Shown: positions 35,568-45,843, counted from the first letter of the stretch. The stretch: 64,000 nt of DNA from Acinetobacter seifertii (GCF_000368065.1 NZ_KB851205.1:121446-185445), one strand, 5' to 3'. Notes: generated by a model not told the origin, from the letters alone. Program-made: numbers and translations.

Positions 35568-37736
35568 TCAAGACTCTAAATAACCCATATATGGGTCAGA
35601 AATCGAATCTTCTTGAGTTTCTATACGTCCTGCAAAACGGCGACTAAACGTTGCATCATCAGCTAATGTCACCGTAAAGTCATACCAACCACCAAATTCA
35701 GACATATCCCAAACTAATTCTTTTTCAGAACTATTCGTTTCTATATTCCATGTTTTATTTGGTAGATAAGCATTTGCTTTGACGTTAAGTTTGACTGACT
35801 TATTGCCGTCGTGACGAACTTTTAAATACAAATTCGCATCACACTCTTCCACACAGACTCTAATTTCTGGTAATGCTTGAGTTTGATTGATTTGGATCAA
35901 ATTACCTTTAAATGCGCGGTGGAAACCATTTGGACCAAGTACCCATAAATCGTACTGTCCATTTATCGTGCTCCACACGTCATCAAGCTGTTTACCCGCC
36001 TCAACCATATAGCGACGAGGAGCTACTGTAAGATCTAATCGATTATAGACATGGAAAACGGCTGCCTGTTTACCCGTATTAGAGAACATCAATTTAACTG
36101 TTTTTTGAGTGGCATCGACTTTGGCACTGGTGTGTAAAATATATGGCAAAGCACGTGATGGCCTAATTCCCATTTCCTGCTGAGGAAATTGCTGCTGACT
36201 TGGAACAGGAACTTGTGGCAACAAAGCTTGAGCAACACGAATCGCATCGGCCTCAGCTTTTGTTTTCTTCCCATTTAGTTCAGCAACAGGCAAAAGGTTC
36301 GGTGTTTTAAAATTAAATGCTGTCGTTAAATCACCACATACGGCGCGGCGATATGGACTAATATTCGGCTCTTGTACACCAAAGCGTTTTTCTAAAAACT
36401 GTAAAATAGAAGTATGGTCAAAGACTTGAGAGTTTACCCAGCCACCACGGCTCCACGGTGAAATTACATACATAGGAACACGCACACCCGGCCCATACAC
36501 TCGACCATCTGGCTTAGGTTGAGATTTTGAAGTCGCTACTGCTGGATGATTAAAGTATTCATAAGATACTTGCTGATCGGTTAAAGTTGTTTTTCCATAT
36601 ACAACGCCATTTATATCTTTAGATGGTGCACTCGGTGAAGGAACATGGTCGAAGAAACCATCATTTTCATCGAAGTTTACCAATAAAACGGTTTGACTCC
36701 ACAACTCAGCATTTTCAGTTAAAGCATTTAATACTTCCTGAATATACCAAGCTCCTTGTACTGGACTCGATGGTCCTGGATGTTCACTGTAAGTTGCTGG
36801 AGCAACTAACCAACTCACTTGCGGTAATTTACCTTGTGCAATATCAGCTTTAAAAGTTCCTAAAAAACCACCATCCGGCATGGTATTGGCAATACCTTTA
36901 TAAAGTGGCTGTGTTGCATCGATTTTTTCATCGTATGCTAGGCATGTTGGGGTGTCATTACTGACAGGTTGACCAGATTGCTCGTTAGCACGGCGATATT
37001 GCTTGAAACCAGCTAAAGGGTTATCGGTAAAGTTATCTGGCATGTTTTGATAAACTTTCCATGTCACGCCAGCCTGCTGTAAACGCTCAGGATACGTCGT
37101 CCATTCATAACCTTCTGTTGATGATCCAATCCCATCAAATTCGTTGACCACACTGGCTACACCTGCACCTGTAGGTCCATTGGTTCCAGTCCAGATAAAC
37201 TTACGGTTCGGGTTAGTTCCCGCATGCATAGCGCAGTGGTAAGCATCACAAATGGTAAAAGCATTGGCTAAAGCAAACTGATATTCAACTTCTTGCTTTT
37301 TATAGTAGCCCATTGACTGCGGTTTCTTATAAGCCACCCAGTCGCTCATACGACCATTGTCCCAAGCAGCTTGGCCATCAGACCAAGAGTGAGGAGTTCC
37401 TGAAACACGCTGAGCATTTCCTAAACGACTATCTAAATGGTAAGGCAATACTTTATTTTTCTTAGCGTCGTATTGCTCCCAGACCTTACGATTTTCTGTC
37501 ATTGGAATGGTAAAGCGGTCACCAAAACCACGCACACCTTTTAACGTTCCAAAATAATTATCAAAAGAACGGTTTTCCTGAGTCAAAATCACGATATGTT
37601 TAACATCTTGAATAGTTCCACTTTCAACTTTGGCATCGATAGCCAGCGCTTTTTGAATACTTAGCGGGAAACTTGCCAGAGCAGCGGTCCCAAACATAGT
37701 TTTTGTAGAATTTAAAAGAAATTCGCGACGATTCAT
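35568..37736 (-). CDS. plc: TAT-exported phosphocholine-specific phospholipase C
   Basis: Phospholipase C of the acid-phosphatase-like (phosphoesterase) family, cleaving phosphatidylcholine outside the cytoplasm. 722 residues from ATG at 37736 with a twin-arginine signal (NRREFLLNS, arginines 3 and 4) cut near ALA. Catalytic-domain motifs: TQENRSFDNYFG (about 52-63), CDAYHCAMHAGTNPNR, and NFDENDGFFDHVP. Two C-terminal immunoglobulin-like domains (DUF756) begin near residue 530. Length fits non-haemolytic PlcN-type enzymes of Acinetobacter (Plc1/Plc2); which of the two is not certain. A tiny lipoprotein gene lies 20 bases upstream on the same strand. Confidence 0.93.
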   Translation of the reverse strand: MNRREFLLNSTKTMFGTAALASFPLSIQKALAIDAKVESGTIQDVKHIVILTQENRSFDNYFGTLKGVRGFGDRFTIPMTENRKVWEQYDAKKNKVLPYHLDSRLGNAQRVSGTPHSWSDGQAAWDNGRMSDWVAYKKPQSMGYYKKQEVEYQFALANAFTICDAYHCAMHAGTNPNRKFIWTGTNGPTGAGVASVVNEFDGIGSSTEGYEWTTYPERLQQAGVTWKVYQNMPDNFTDNPLAGFKQYRRANEQSGQPVSNDTPTCLAYDEKIDATQPLYKGIANTMPDGGFLGTFKADIAQGKLPQVSWLVAPATYSEHPGPSSPVQGAWYIQEVLNALTENAELWSQTVLLVNFDENDGFFDHVPSPSAPSKDINGVVYGKTTLTDQQVSYEYFNHPAVATSKSQPKPDGRVYGPGVRVPMYVISPWSRGGWVNSQVFDHTSILQFLEKRFGVQEPNISPYRRAVCGDLTTAFNFKTPNLLPVAELNGKKTKAEADAIRVAQALLPQVPVPSQQQFPQQEMGIRPSRALPYILHTSAKVDATQKTVKLMFSNTGKQAAVFHVYNRLDLTVAPRRYMVEAGKQLDDVWSTINGQYDLWVLGPNGFHRAFKGNLIQINQTQALPEIRVCVEECDANLYLKVRHDGNKSVKLNVKANAYLPNKTWNIETNSSEKELVWDMSEFGGWYDFTVTLADDATFSRRFAGRIETQEDSISDPYMGYLES

Positions 37737-37756
37737 TTTTTCATCCTTAATTTTTA

Positions 37757-37894
37757 TTATGGTGCACAGTGCATTTTGCAATTGCTGGTTGGCGGTGTTG
37801 TTGGCGATGAATTATCTGAGTTGTTGTCATCGTTACAAGCACTGAGCATAAGCGCTAAAGATGTAATAAATAAAAGTGAAAGTTTTCGCATCAT
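37757..37894 (-). CDS. Small lipoprotein (45 residues) preceding plc
   Basis: A short gene below the usual length cut-off. ATG at 37894 (a second ATG follows at once) has TTTGGA six bases upstream. The product has a classic lipoprotein signal: MRKLSLLFITSLALMLSAC, lipobox LSAC, then an Asn/Asp/Ser/Thr/Pro-rich linker and a tail NCKMHCAP with two cysteines. It ends 20 bases before plc on the same strand, so co-expression is likely. It may tether to a membrane. Function unknown. Confidence 0.65.
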   Translation of the reverse strand: MMRKLSLLFITSLALMLSACNDDNNSDNSSPTTPPTSNCKMHCAP

Positions 37895-37982
37895 TTTTTT
37901 CCAAACGGTTTAAATGCGAACTACTAATAAAGCGAAAAGGTGACAGGCAGGTGATGTTTTTATGTCGATTTGATGAAGGCAT

Positions 37983-38011
37983 AAAAAAACGCATCCGAAG
38001 ATGCGTTTTTT
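37983..38011 (-). terminator. Terminator after rph
   Basis: AAAAAACGCATC / GATGCGTTTTTT stem with CGAA loop and T-runs on both strands, just after the rph stop. Confidence 0.9.
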
Positions 38012-38024
38012 AGATAACTTGAAA

Positions 38025-38741
38025 TTACCAGCCTAAAGCTTCTTGTTGCTTTTTAATCAGCTCGGCAATTCCTTTTTCTGCCATTTCTAACATGGCATTG
38101 CTTTGTGCACGAGTAAACGGTTTATCTTCGGCTGTACCTTGAATTTCAATAAACTCGCCCGCTTGTGTCATTACTACGTTTAAGTCAGTTTGACAGTTCG
38201 AATCTTCTTCATAGCAAAGATCAAGAAGTACTTCATCTTGATACATACCCACAGAAATTGCAGCAACTAAGCCTTTAAGCGGATCATGCTTAATTTTTTT
38301 CTGTGCAAGTAAAACATTCATCGCATCAACCAATGCTACAGCAGCACCAGTGATTGAAGCTGTACGTGTACCGCCATCTGCCTGAATTACATCGCAGTCG
38401 ATAGTAATGGTATTTTCACCAAGCTTTTTCAAATCAACCATCGCACGCAAGCTACGGCCAATGAGACGTTGGATTTCTTGAGTACGACCAGTTTGTTTAC
38501 CACGAGCAGCTTCACGGTCACAACGTGAATGTGTTGAACGCGGTAACATACCATACTCTGCTGTTACCCAGCCTTGGCCTTGGCCTTTTAAAAAGCGTGG
38601 CACTGAGTTATCAATGCTTGCAGTACAAAGGACTTTGGTGTGACCAAATTCGACCAGCACAGAACCTTCAGCATAACGGGTGTAGTTTCGTGTAATTTTC
38701 ACTTCACGTAATTGGTCTAATGCACGTTGGTCAATACGCAT
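38025..38741 (-). CDS. rph: Ribonuclease PH
   Basis: Phosphate-dependent 3'-5' exoribonuclease that trims tRNA 3' ends. 238 residues, full family length: RYAEGSVLVEFGHTKVLC near the N-terminus, the phosphate-site arginines in GRTQEIQRLIGRSLRA (about 85-100), and DCDVIQADGGTRTASITGA (about 115-133). Monocistronic between terminators. Confidence 0.97.
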   Translation of the reverse strand: MRIDQRALDQLREVKITRNYTRYAEGSVLVEFGHTKVLCTASIDNSVPRFLKGQGQGWVTAEYGMLPRSTHSRCDREAARGKQTGRTQEIQRLIGRSLRAMVDLKKLGENTITIDCDVIQADGGTRTASITGAAVALVDAMNVLLAQKKIKHDPLKGLVAAISVGMYQDEVLLDLCYEEDSNCQTDLNVVMTQAGEFIEIQGTAEDKPFTRAQSNAMLEMAEKGIAELIKKQQEALGW

Positions 38742-38859
38742 AATCCTTCCTAAATTCTCTTAAATACAAACTTGGGCATAGTATAGCAAAGGATTTTGAC
38801 AGGTTGAGTTTATTCCCTACTTTGAAATGTAAGTCTGCACTTTTCATGGCTCAAAAATA

Positions 38860-38886
38860 AAAATAGCCCCTAAAAAGGAGCTATTT
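38860..38886 (-). terminator. Probable terminator after the desaturase
   Basis: AAATAGC / GCTATTT stem with partial inner pairing (CCCCT..AGGAG) and A/T runs, 15 bases downstream of the desaturase stop. Confidence 0.6.
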
Positions 38887-38900
38887 TGGATTAACTGAGA

Positions 38901-40049
<1,149 letters not shown>

Positions 40050-40073
40050 AGGGTTAAACCTCTTTAATTCTTT

Positions 40074-41099
40074 TTATAGATCAATCGTGACTGGGCTTAA
40101 TGCCTGGCTCACGCATAGTTTAATTGGACGGTTAGGTTGGTCTTCAATTTCACCGGTTAACAGGTTTTGGGTAACTCCACTTACCTTGGTACAGCTGCAT
40201 TTATTGCAAACACCCATACGGCAGCCATGTTGCGGACGTAGTCCCGCCTGCTCTGCACTGCTCAGTAAATTTGTTTCAGCTAAAAATTCATGTTGAGCAC
40301 GGCGGAAAATAACAGGCTGTGCTGCATGTGTACCAGTCACTTGAAGTGGTTGGAAATATTCTTGGTGAAGCTGAGACTGAGCACCTTTTTGCGCATAAAT
40401 TTCATTCGCCTGCTGCATCATGCCGTGATGACCACATATATAGGTCGCAGTCTGCGCAAAATCTGGAACCAGCTTTTGCAGTAAGCTTTCGGTTAAATAC
40501 TGTTTTTGCTCGCTGGTATTAAAAAAATGATACTGAAGCTGTGGATGCTGTTCTGCTAAAGCTTTTAATTCGGCATGAAAAATTTCCGCACGATTAAAAT
40601 AAATGACATGGATTTGTTCAAGCTGCTGTTTTAAAGCTTGCTGCAAGAGTGAATAAATTGCAGTAATACCACTTCCTGATGCAATTAAAATCGCAGGCTG
40701 CTGACCTTCATGCAAAGTAAAATCACCTTGTGGCTGTGAAATCTCAACACACTCGCCCACATGTAACAGTTGAGCTGCACGAGACACCAAGCCTTGTACT
40801 TTAATACCTAAAGCGATTTCACCTTGAGTTGTTACTTCAATAATCGAATAGCTACGTTGTTGGTAAACGCCATCGATAAGCAACGTCAATAGAATACTTT
40901 GTCCCGCACAAACCTGATCGAAATTAAAATTACGATTCGGTTTAAGCCTAATAAGCACCATATCGGTATGAAGCGGCTGAACAGCGGTAACTTCTGCAAG
41001 TACCCTTTTCCAAGCCCAAGACACGTTAATTTTTTGCAAAATAAAATCAACGAAATCTTCTCGAACCCAATGCGGTTGATAGTTAAGTGTTGCGTTCAT
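40074..41099 (-). CDS. Ferredoxin reductase, electron donor of the desaturase
   Basis: Fused electron-transfer protein of 341 residues: an FAD-binding/NADPH-binding reductase module first (RSYSIIEVT near 79, IASGSGITAIYSLL near 139), then a plant-type [2Fe-2S] domain with cysteines in HGCRMGVCNKCSC (about 290-302) and a last one near the C-terminus (IKLCVSQA). It should pass electrons from NADPH to the desaturase encoded next to it. Transcribed from the same divergent promoter region as the DesT-like regulator. Confidence 0.92.
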   Translation of the reverse strand: MNATLNYQPHWVREDFVDFILQKINVSWAWKRVLAEVTAVQPLHTDMVLIRLKPNRNFNFDQVCAGQSILLTLLIDGVYQQRSYSIIEVTTQGEIALGIKVQGLVSRAAQLLHVGECVEISQPQGDFTLHEGQQPAILIASGSGITAIYSLLQQALKQQLEQIHVIYFNRAEIFHAELKALAEQHPQLQYHFFNTSEQKQYLTESLLQKLVPDFAQTATYICGHHGMMQQANEIYAQKGAQSQLHQEYFQPLQVTGTHAAQPVIFRRAQHEFLAETNLLSSAEQAGLRPQHGCRMGVCNKCSCTKVSGVTQNLLTGEIEDQPNRPIKLCVSQALSPVTIDL

Positions 41100-41131
41100 A
41101 CGTTCCTCTTTTGTTTCTGGCTATTTATTTG

Positions 41132-41149
41132 AGTGAACACATGTTCGTA
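41132..41149. promoter_or_regulatory. DesT-like box 1
   Basis: AGTGAACACATGTTCGTA: half-site AGTGAAC with a partial opposite half. It is the first of three boxes in the gap between the reductase gene and the TetR gene, and the least symmetrical. Confidence 0.5.
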
Positions 41150-41150
41150 T

Positions 41151-41168
41151 AGTGAACATGTGTACACT
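41151..41168. promoter_or_regulatory. DesT-like box 2
   Basis: AGTGAACATGTGTACACT, near-palindrome with half-sites AGTGAAC and GTACACT, placed 19 bases from box 1 and close to the promoter of the reductase-desaturase operon. Confidence 0.65.
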
Positions 41169-41188
41169 ATATTTATAAGTGTTCACTC

Positions 41189-41206
41189 AGTCAACACTTG
41201 TTCACT
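41189..41206. promoter_or_regulatory. DesT-like box 3
   Basis: The minus strand reads AGTGAACAAGTGTTGACT, very close to the DesT operator as I recall it from Pseudomonas (AGTGAAC-N4-GTTGACT). It lies 66 bases before the tetR start. Confidence 0.75.
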
Positions 41207-41272
41207 ATTTTTTTTATGAAAGTTTGCTCTTTTTTGTTAGACTTTGGCTCACGGTTTAAATAGGTTTTTTTA

Positions 41273-41911
41273 ATGTCGATACGGGATGAACGAAAACAGC
41301 AAAGTCGTCAGGCACTTCTCGATGCAGCCTTGCATCTAAGCACGTCTGGGCGTTCGTTCAGTAGTATTAGTTTGCGTGAAGTTGCACGTGAAGTAGGTTT
41401 AGTGCCAACTGCGTTCTATCGTCATTTTCAAGACATGGATGAACTCGGGAAAGAATTGGTTGACCAAGTTGCCCTACATTTAAAAAGCGTTTTACATCAA
41501 CTCGGCCAGAGTTATTTACAGCACAAGTCTGCAAAAACCCAAACCAGTATTGAACTATTTGTACAGGCAGTGAACCATAGCCCTAAACAGTGGCAATTTA
41601 TGATTGCTGAACGTTGGGGAGGTTCCGAAACCGTTCGTGCAGCCATTGCCAGAGAAATTGAATTTTTAATTGAAGATCTAACAACAGATCTGACTAAACT
41701 CGAAAATTTTAAACATATTCAAAACCCTCAAGACTTAAATGTCTTATCTACCATTTTGACCAATATGTCATTTACATGGGCAATGACGTGGCTCAACCTC
41801 GCCAAACAATATCAAGGTGAGCAACTTAAACAGCAACAAACTGCGTTTATTGAAAATGCGTCTACACAAGTTCGCTTACTGTTTAGAGGCATTGCCAACT
41901 GGGAACGGTAA
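41273..41911 (+). CDS. desT: TetR-family regulator, DesT-like
   Basis: 212-residue TetR repressor with its helix-turn-helix at about residues 28-50 (SISLREVAREVGLVPTAFYRHF). Divergent from the reductase-desaturase pair with DesT-type boxes between them, the same layout as Pseudomonas desT-desCB, where DesT senses the saturated/unsaturated acyl-CoA balance. The symbol is by analogy; ligand specificity is not shown by sequence. Confidence 0.8.
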   Translation: MSIRDERKQQSRQALLDAALHLSTSGRSFSSISLREVAREVGLVPTAFYRHFQDMDELGKELVDQVALHLKSVLHQLGQSYLQHKSAKTQTSIELFVQAVNHSPKQWQFMIAERWGGSETVRAAIAREIEFLIEDLTTDLTKLENFKHIQNPQDLNVLSTILTNMSFTWAMTWLNLAKQYQGEQLKQQQTAFIENASTQVRLLFRGIANWER

Positions 41912-41959
41912 AACTGGCAAATGACAAAAAACAGGTTATGTGTTAATACGTAAAGAGTG

Positions 41960-42000
41960 AAAGAAAAAGGCTAAAATTTCGAGAAAAGTCTTTTTCTTTT
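41960..42000 (+). terminator. Probable terminator after the DesT-like gene
   Basis: AAAGAAAAAGGCT / AGTCTTTTTCTTT stem (one G-T pair) followed by T residues, in the gap before the next TetR gene. Confidence 0.5.
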
Positions 42001-42047
42001 TACAGGAAGTAAACTATTCGTTAGGCCAAACTGGTGTGGGAATACCT

Positions 42048-42695
42048 ATGAATCTTGATCGTCATACACAATTTTTGATGCGCAAAGAAAAAATTCTAAG
42101 CGTTGCAGAAAAATTGTTACTAGAAAACAATCAGGAAATTACTCTAGATGAATTAGTGGCCGAGCTAGATATCGCAAAAGGTACGCTTTATAAACACTTT
42201 AGAAGTAAAAATGAACTTCTACTTGAACTCATTATTCAAAATGAAAAACAAATTTTAGAAATTTCTCAAAAATATAATACTGATTTCAAAGAGTATGCTC
42301 CGCGTTACATGCTCCACCATTTGCTCACACCGGGAAAAACGATTTTATTGCATCAGCTTGAAGAAAATCTGACGATGACAGAGTCTAAGTTGAAGCACCT
42401 TTTTGAAGAGCTGTATGAAATCCGTCAGCAACGTATTTTAGCGATTAAAGATATTACAGAAAGTTATTTAAAATCATTAAATTATGACATGTCGATTCGT
42501 GACTATTTATCTTATATCTGGTCACTGACTTACGGTGCATCACTACTTTTAAATTCGACTTATTATCAGCGCTCGATTGGTTCTCGCCAAAAATTGATTA
42601 ATTTATATATTAATCAGGCGTTGTCGTTACCCACCCAAACCACCAATTTTGATGCGTTAAATTTTCAGATTGAAGATGAGAATTCTCAAAATTAA
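42048..42695 (+). CDS. TetR-family regulator
   Basis: 215 residues from ATG at 42048, although a GTG four codons earlier is possible. TetR helix-turn-helix at about residues 29-50 (ITLDELVAELDIAKGTLYKHF). The C-terminal ligand domain is not recognised. It follows the DesT-like gene on the same strand, but a probable terminator lies between, so joint control is unproven. Target and ligand unknown. Confidence 0.85.
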   Translation: MNLDRHTQFLMRKEKILSVAEKLLLENNQEITLDELVAELDIAKGTLYKHFRSKNELLLELIIQNEKQILEISQKYNTDFKEYAPRYMLHHLLTPGKTILLHQLEENLTMTESKLKHLFEELYEIRQQRILAIKDITESYLKSLNYDMSIRDYLSYIWSLTYGASLLLNSTYYQRSIGSRQKLINLYINQALSLPTQTTNFDALNFQIEDENSQN

Positions 42696-42729
42696 TTGAA
42701 TGATTTCGTGATTATGAAATAAATTTTAT

Positions 42730-42759
42730 AAAAAAGGGCTTCTGATGAAGCCCTTTTTC
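42730..42759. terminator. Bidirectional terminator between tetR and dsbA
   Basis: AAAAAGGGCTTC / GAAGCCCTTTTT stem with runs of A and T on the two sides, serving both converging genes. Confidence 0.9.
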
Positions 42760-42773
42760 TAACGCACTCAAAA

Positions 42774-43391
42774 TTATTTTGCTTTACGTTCTTTCTCAAT
42801 TAAGTAATTAAGTACTTGAGTAACTTTACCATCTTCACCCTGTACAACATACTTACCATTTACCACTACAGCAGGAACGCCTGTTAATTGGTACTGTTGA
42901 GCAAGTTTATTTGACTCGGCAACTTTTGCAGTTACTGCAAATGAGTTGTAAGTGCTATTAAATTTTTGTTCAGGCACACCGTAACGAGTAAAGAATTTAG
43001 CCGCAGAAGCCTGATCAAAAATCTGCTGACCATTCACCTGAATTGCATGGAATAATGGTAAATGCGTGCGCTTACGTACGCCTAATGCCTCAGATGTATA
43101 GTAAGTACGTGCCCCTTGTTCCCATACTTTGTTCATAGCAGCTGGCGTACGTACGAAACGTACATCGCTCGGAATCTGTTTTAACCACTCTTGCATATGC
43201 GGTTCAAGTTTAAAACAGTGCGGACAACCATACCAAAAGAACTCACGAACTTCGATTTTCCCCGGTACTTCCACTTTGCCTGGATTGGCAATTACGGTGT
43301 AGTCTTTACCAGCAACGAAATCTGCTGCCATTGCACTACCCGATACGGCCATAATTGCTGCACTCAAACCACCCAAAACCAATTTTTTCAT
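42774..43391 (-). CDS. dsbA: Thiol:disulfide interchange protein
   Basis: Periplasmic oxidant that puts disulfides into exported proteins. 205 residues with a signal peptide cut near AMA-AD (residue 22), the thioredoxin-fold active site CPHC at 56-59, and the cis-proline loop TGVPAVVVNG (about 171-180). Monocistronic; divergent from ubiG. Confidence 0.95.
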   Translation of the reverse strand: MKKLVLGGLSAAIMAVSGSAMAADFVAGKDYTVIANPGKVEVPGKIEVREFFWYGCPHCFKLEPHMQEWLKQIPSDVRFVRTPAAMNKVWEQGARTYYTSEALGVRKRTHLPLFHAIQVNGQQIFDQASAAKFFTRYGVPEQKFNSTYNSFAVTAKVAESNKLAQQYQLTGVPAVVVNGKYVVQGEDGKVTQVLNYLIEKERKAK

Positions 43392-43570
43392 TGTTACAGC
43401 TTTTCCTCTAAGTTGTTATGCATTAGCTTATGCCCTAAATATAAAACAAATATGCTAAATTCGTTTTGCTTCTGTGAAGTTTTTTATTGGGTTTATCGCT
43501 TTTTTCCCAATAATCGCTACACTAACAGCGAACTACATCAAAAAGATAACCCAAGTTTAGAGGTAGCACC

Positions 43571-44284
43571 ATGTCGCAATTGAATGTTGATTTACAAGAA
43601 ATCGCAAAATTTGAAGCTCTTGCTGCCAAATGGTGGGATCAACATTCTGAATTTCGCCCACTCCATCAAATTAACCCATTACGTTTAAATTGGATTGATG
43701 AACGTGCCGGTGGTCTTGCTGGTAAAAAGGTGCTTGATGTTGGCTGTGGTGGCGGTATTTTAGCTGAAAGTATGGCGCGCCGCGGTGCAGACGTACTCGG
43801 CATCGATATGGGTGAAGCGCCTTTAGCAGTAGGTCGTTTACATGCTCAACAAGAAAATGTCCAAAATATTGAATATCGCCAAATTCCAGTTGAAGAGTTG
43901 GCTCAAGAACAAGCAGGTCAATACGATGTGGTCACTTGCATGGAAATGATGGAACACGTTCCAGACCCTGCATCTATTGTTAAAGCATGTCAGGCTTTGG
44001 TTAAGCCAGGTGGCCATGTGTTCTTCTCGACCATTAACCGTAACCCAAAATCATATTTATTTGCCATTATTGGTGCTGAATACGTGCTACGCATGCTTCC
44101 AAAAGGTACGCATGATTATCACAAGTTTATTCGCCCGTCAGAAATGGCACATGACATTCGTAATGCAGGTTTAACTTTAAAAGAAATGACAGGTTTGCAC
44201 TACAACCCAATTACGAAGCGTTATTGGTTAGCACCAAATGTTGATGTTAACTATATGGTTCATACCGTAAAGACAGGTGCATGA
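43571..44284 (+). CDS. ubiG: Ubiquinone O-methyltransferase
   Basis: Carries out both O-methylations of ubiquinone synthesis with S-adenosylmethionine. 237 residues: KWWDQHSEFRPLHQINPLRL near residue 20, SAM motif I VLDVGCGGGILAE (about 54-66), and MEMMEHVPDP (about 121-130). Its stop overlaps the start of the phosphatase gene by four bases. Confidence 0.96.
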   Translation: MSQLNVDLQEIAKFEALAAKWWDQHSEFRPLHQINPLRLNWIDERAGGLAGKKVLDVGCGGGILAESMARRGADVLGIDMGEAPLAVGRLHAQQENVQNIEYRQIPVEELAQEQAGQYDVVTCMEMMEHVPDPASIVKACQALVKPGGHVFFSTINRNPKSYLFAIIGAEYVLRMLPKGTHDYHKFIRPSEMAHDIRNAGLTLKEMTGLHYNPITKRYWLAPNVDVNYMVHTVKTGA

Positions 44285-44982
44285 TGAAAGCTGTTTTATT
44301 TGATTTAGACGGCACTCTCATCGATACCGCTGCCGACTTTATTCGCATTATTCAACAAATGTGTCGTGATGCAAGACGTCCTGTTGTAGAAGCAGACCTT
44401 ATTCGCACTCAGGTGTCTGAAGGTGCACGCGCCATGGTCAAATTGGTCTATCCAGAGCTGGATGTAACCAATCCAATCTTCTTGGCACATCGACAAAATT
44501 TTTTAGATATGTATGGCAATAATATTGTCGTCGATACAGATCTATTTGAAGGGATGTATCCGCTTTTGGCAGAGCTGGAAGCCCAACAAATACCGTGGGG
44601 TATTGTCACCAATAAACCACGCGGTTTAAGTGAATCTCTTCTAGAAAAGCTAAACCTGACTGAACGCTGTGCAGTTTTAGTGTGTCCGGAAGATGTTTCT
44701 AAAACTAAACCAGACCCAGAACCGATGTATTTGGCTGCAAAGCAGTTAAATATTCCAGCAGATGAAATTATTTATGTGGGCGATCACCCACGTGATATTG
44801 ATGCTGGTCGCAATGCCAATATGTATACCATCTTGGCAGCATACGGCTATTTACCTATCGAACATCGTGATGATTTAGCCGCGTGGCAAGCCGATTCGAT
44901 TGTAAATACGGTGACAGAATTACACGAGATGTTACGTCAAAAGCTTCCTGCTCTACAGGAAAATCAGCGTATGATAAGTTAA
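44281..44982 (+). CDS. mupP: HAD phosphatase, MurNAc-6-phosphate phosphatase type
   Basis: Haloacid-dehalogenase phosphatase of 233 residues with the nucleophile motif FDLDGTLIDT (Asp8 and Asp10), a small helical cap, VTNKP (motif II) and GDHPRDIDAGRNA (motif IV). Often annotated gph (phosphoglycolate phosphatase). The ubiG-phosphatase-SDR order is that of Pseudomonas mupP, whose product dephosphorylates MurNAc-6-P in cell-wall recycling. As ampD, another recycling gene, lies 10 kb away, mupP is preferred but not certain. Confidence 0.85.
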   Translation: MMKAVLFDLDGTLIDTAADFIRIIQQMCRDARRPVVEADLIRTQVSEGARAMVKLVYPELDVTNPIFLAHRQNFLDMYGNNIVVDTDLFEGMYPLLAELEAQQIPWGIVTNKPRGLSESLLEKLNLTERCAVLVCPEDVSKTKPDPEPMYLAAKQLNIPADEIIYVGDHPRDIDAGRNANMYTILAAYGYLPIEHRDDLAAWQADSIVNTVTELHEMLRQKLPALQENQRMIS

Positions 44983-45047
44983 CACAAGAGTTTTACAGGC
45001 TTTTTTAACGGTTATTTATATCAGTATAAAAAGAAGGAGGTTTACCA

Positions 45048-45794
45048 ATGAAATATTCAGAATATCAACCTCGTCCAGATCTACTCAAAGATCGAATTAT
45101 TTTAATCACCGGTGCAGGTGATGGAATCGGGCGAGCTGCGGCCCTCAGTTATGCTTTACACGGTGCAACTGTGGTTTTGCATGGTAGAACCTTAAATAAA
45201 CTTGAAGTAATTTATGATGAAATTGAAGGTTTAGGCGCCCCTCAACCTGCAATTTTACCGCTCCAGCTTTCGAGTGCTTCTGATCGTGATTATGACTTTT
45301 TAGTCAATACGTTAGAAAAGCAATTTGGACGTCTAGATGGTATTTTGCATAATGCCGGTATTTTAGGTGATCGAGTAGAACTCGCTCATTACCCAGCAGA
45401 AGTGTGGGATGATGTGATGGCAGTCAATTTACGTGCACCTTTTGCGCTTACTCAAGCCTTACTCCCACTTTTACAAAAATCAGATAACGCTTCTGTTGTG
45501 TTTACCAGCTCTGGCGTAGGTCGCGAAGCACGTGCACTTTGGGGTGCTTATTCAGTATCTAAAGTCGCGATTGAAGCTGTGAGCAAGATTTTTGCAGCTG
45601 AGCATACTTATCCAAATATTCGCTTTAACTGCATTAACCCAGGTGCAACACGTACTGCAATGCGTGCTAAAGCTTATCCTGAAGAAGATCCAAAAACATT
45701 ACCAACACCAGAGTCAATCATGCCGGCTTATCTTTATTTAATGGGTGAAGATAGCCTGACGCTCAATGGTCAAAGTATTGATGCACAGGACTAA
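45048..45794 (+). CDS. Short-chain dehydrogenase (YciK-like)
   Basis: Classical short-chain dehydrogenase, 248 residues: NAD(P) loop TGAGDGIGRAAA (about 21-32), NNAG-equivalent LHNAGIL (about 99-105), and the catalytic Ser with Y-x3-K in YSVSK (about 170-174). YciK-like by resemblance and by its place after ubiG-mupP. Unusually strong ribosome site AAGGAGG. Substrate unknown. Confidence 0.88.
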   Translation: MKYSEYQPRPDLLKDRIILITGAGDGIGRAAALSYALHGATVVLHGRTLNKLEVIYDEIEGLGAPQPAILPLQLSSASDRDYDFLVNTLEKQFGRLDGILHNAGILGDRVELAHYPAEVWDDVMAVNLRAPFALTQALLPLLQKSDNASVVFTSSGVGREARALWGAYSVSKVAIEAVSKIFAAEHTYPNIRFNCINPGATRTAMRAKAYPEEDPKTLPTPESIMPAYLYLMGEDSLTLNGQSIDAQD

Positions 45795-45843
45795 ATAACT
45801 ATAGATGAAAAGCTAAAATAAATTACGGCCGATCATCACATCT

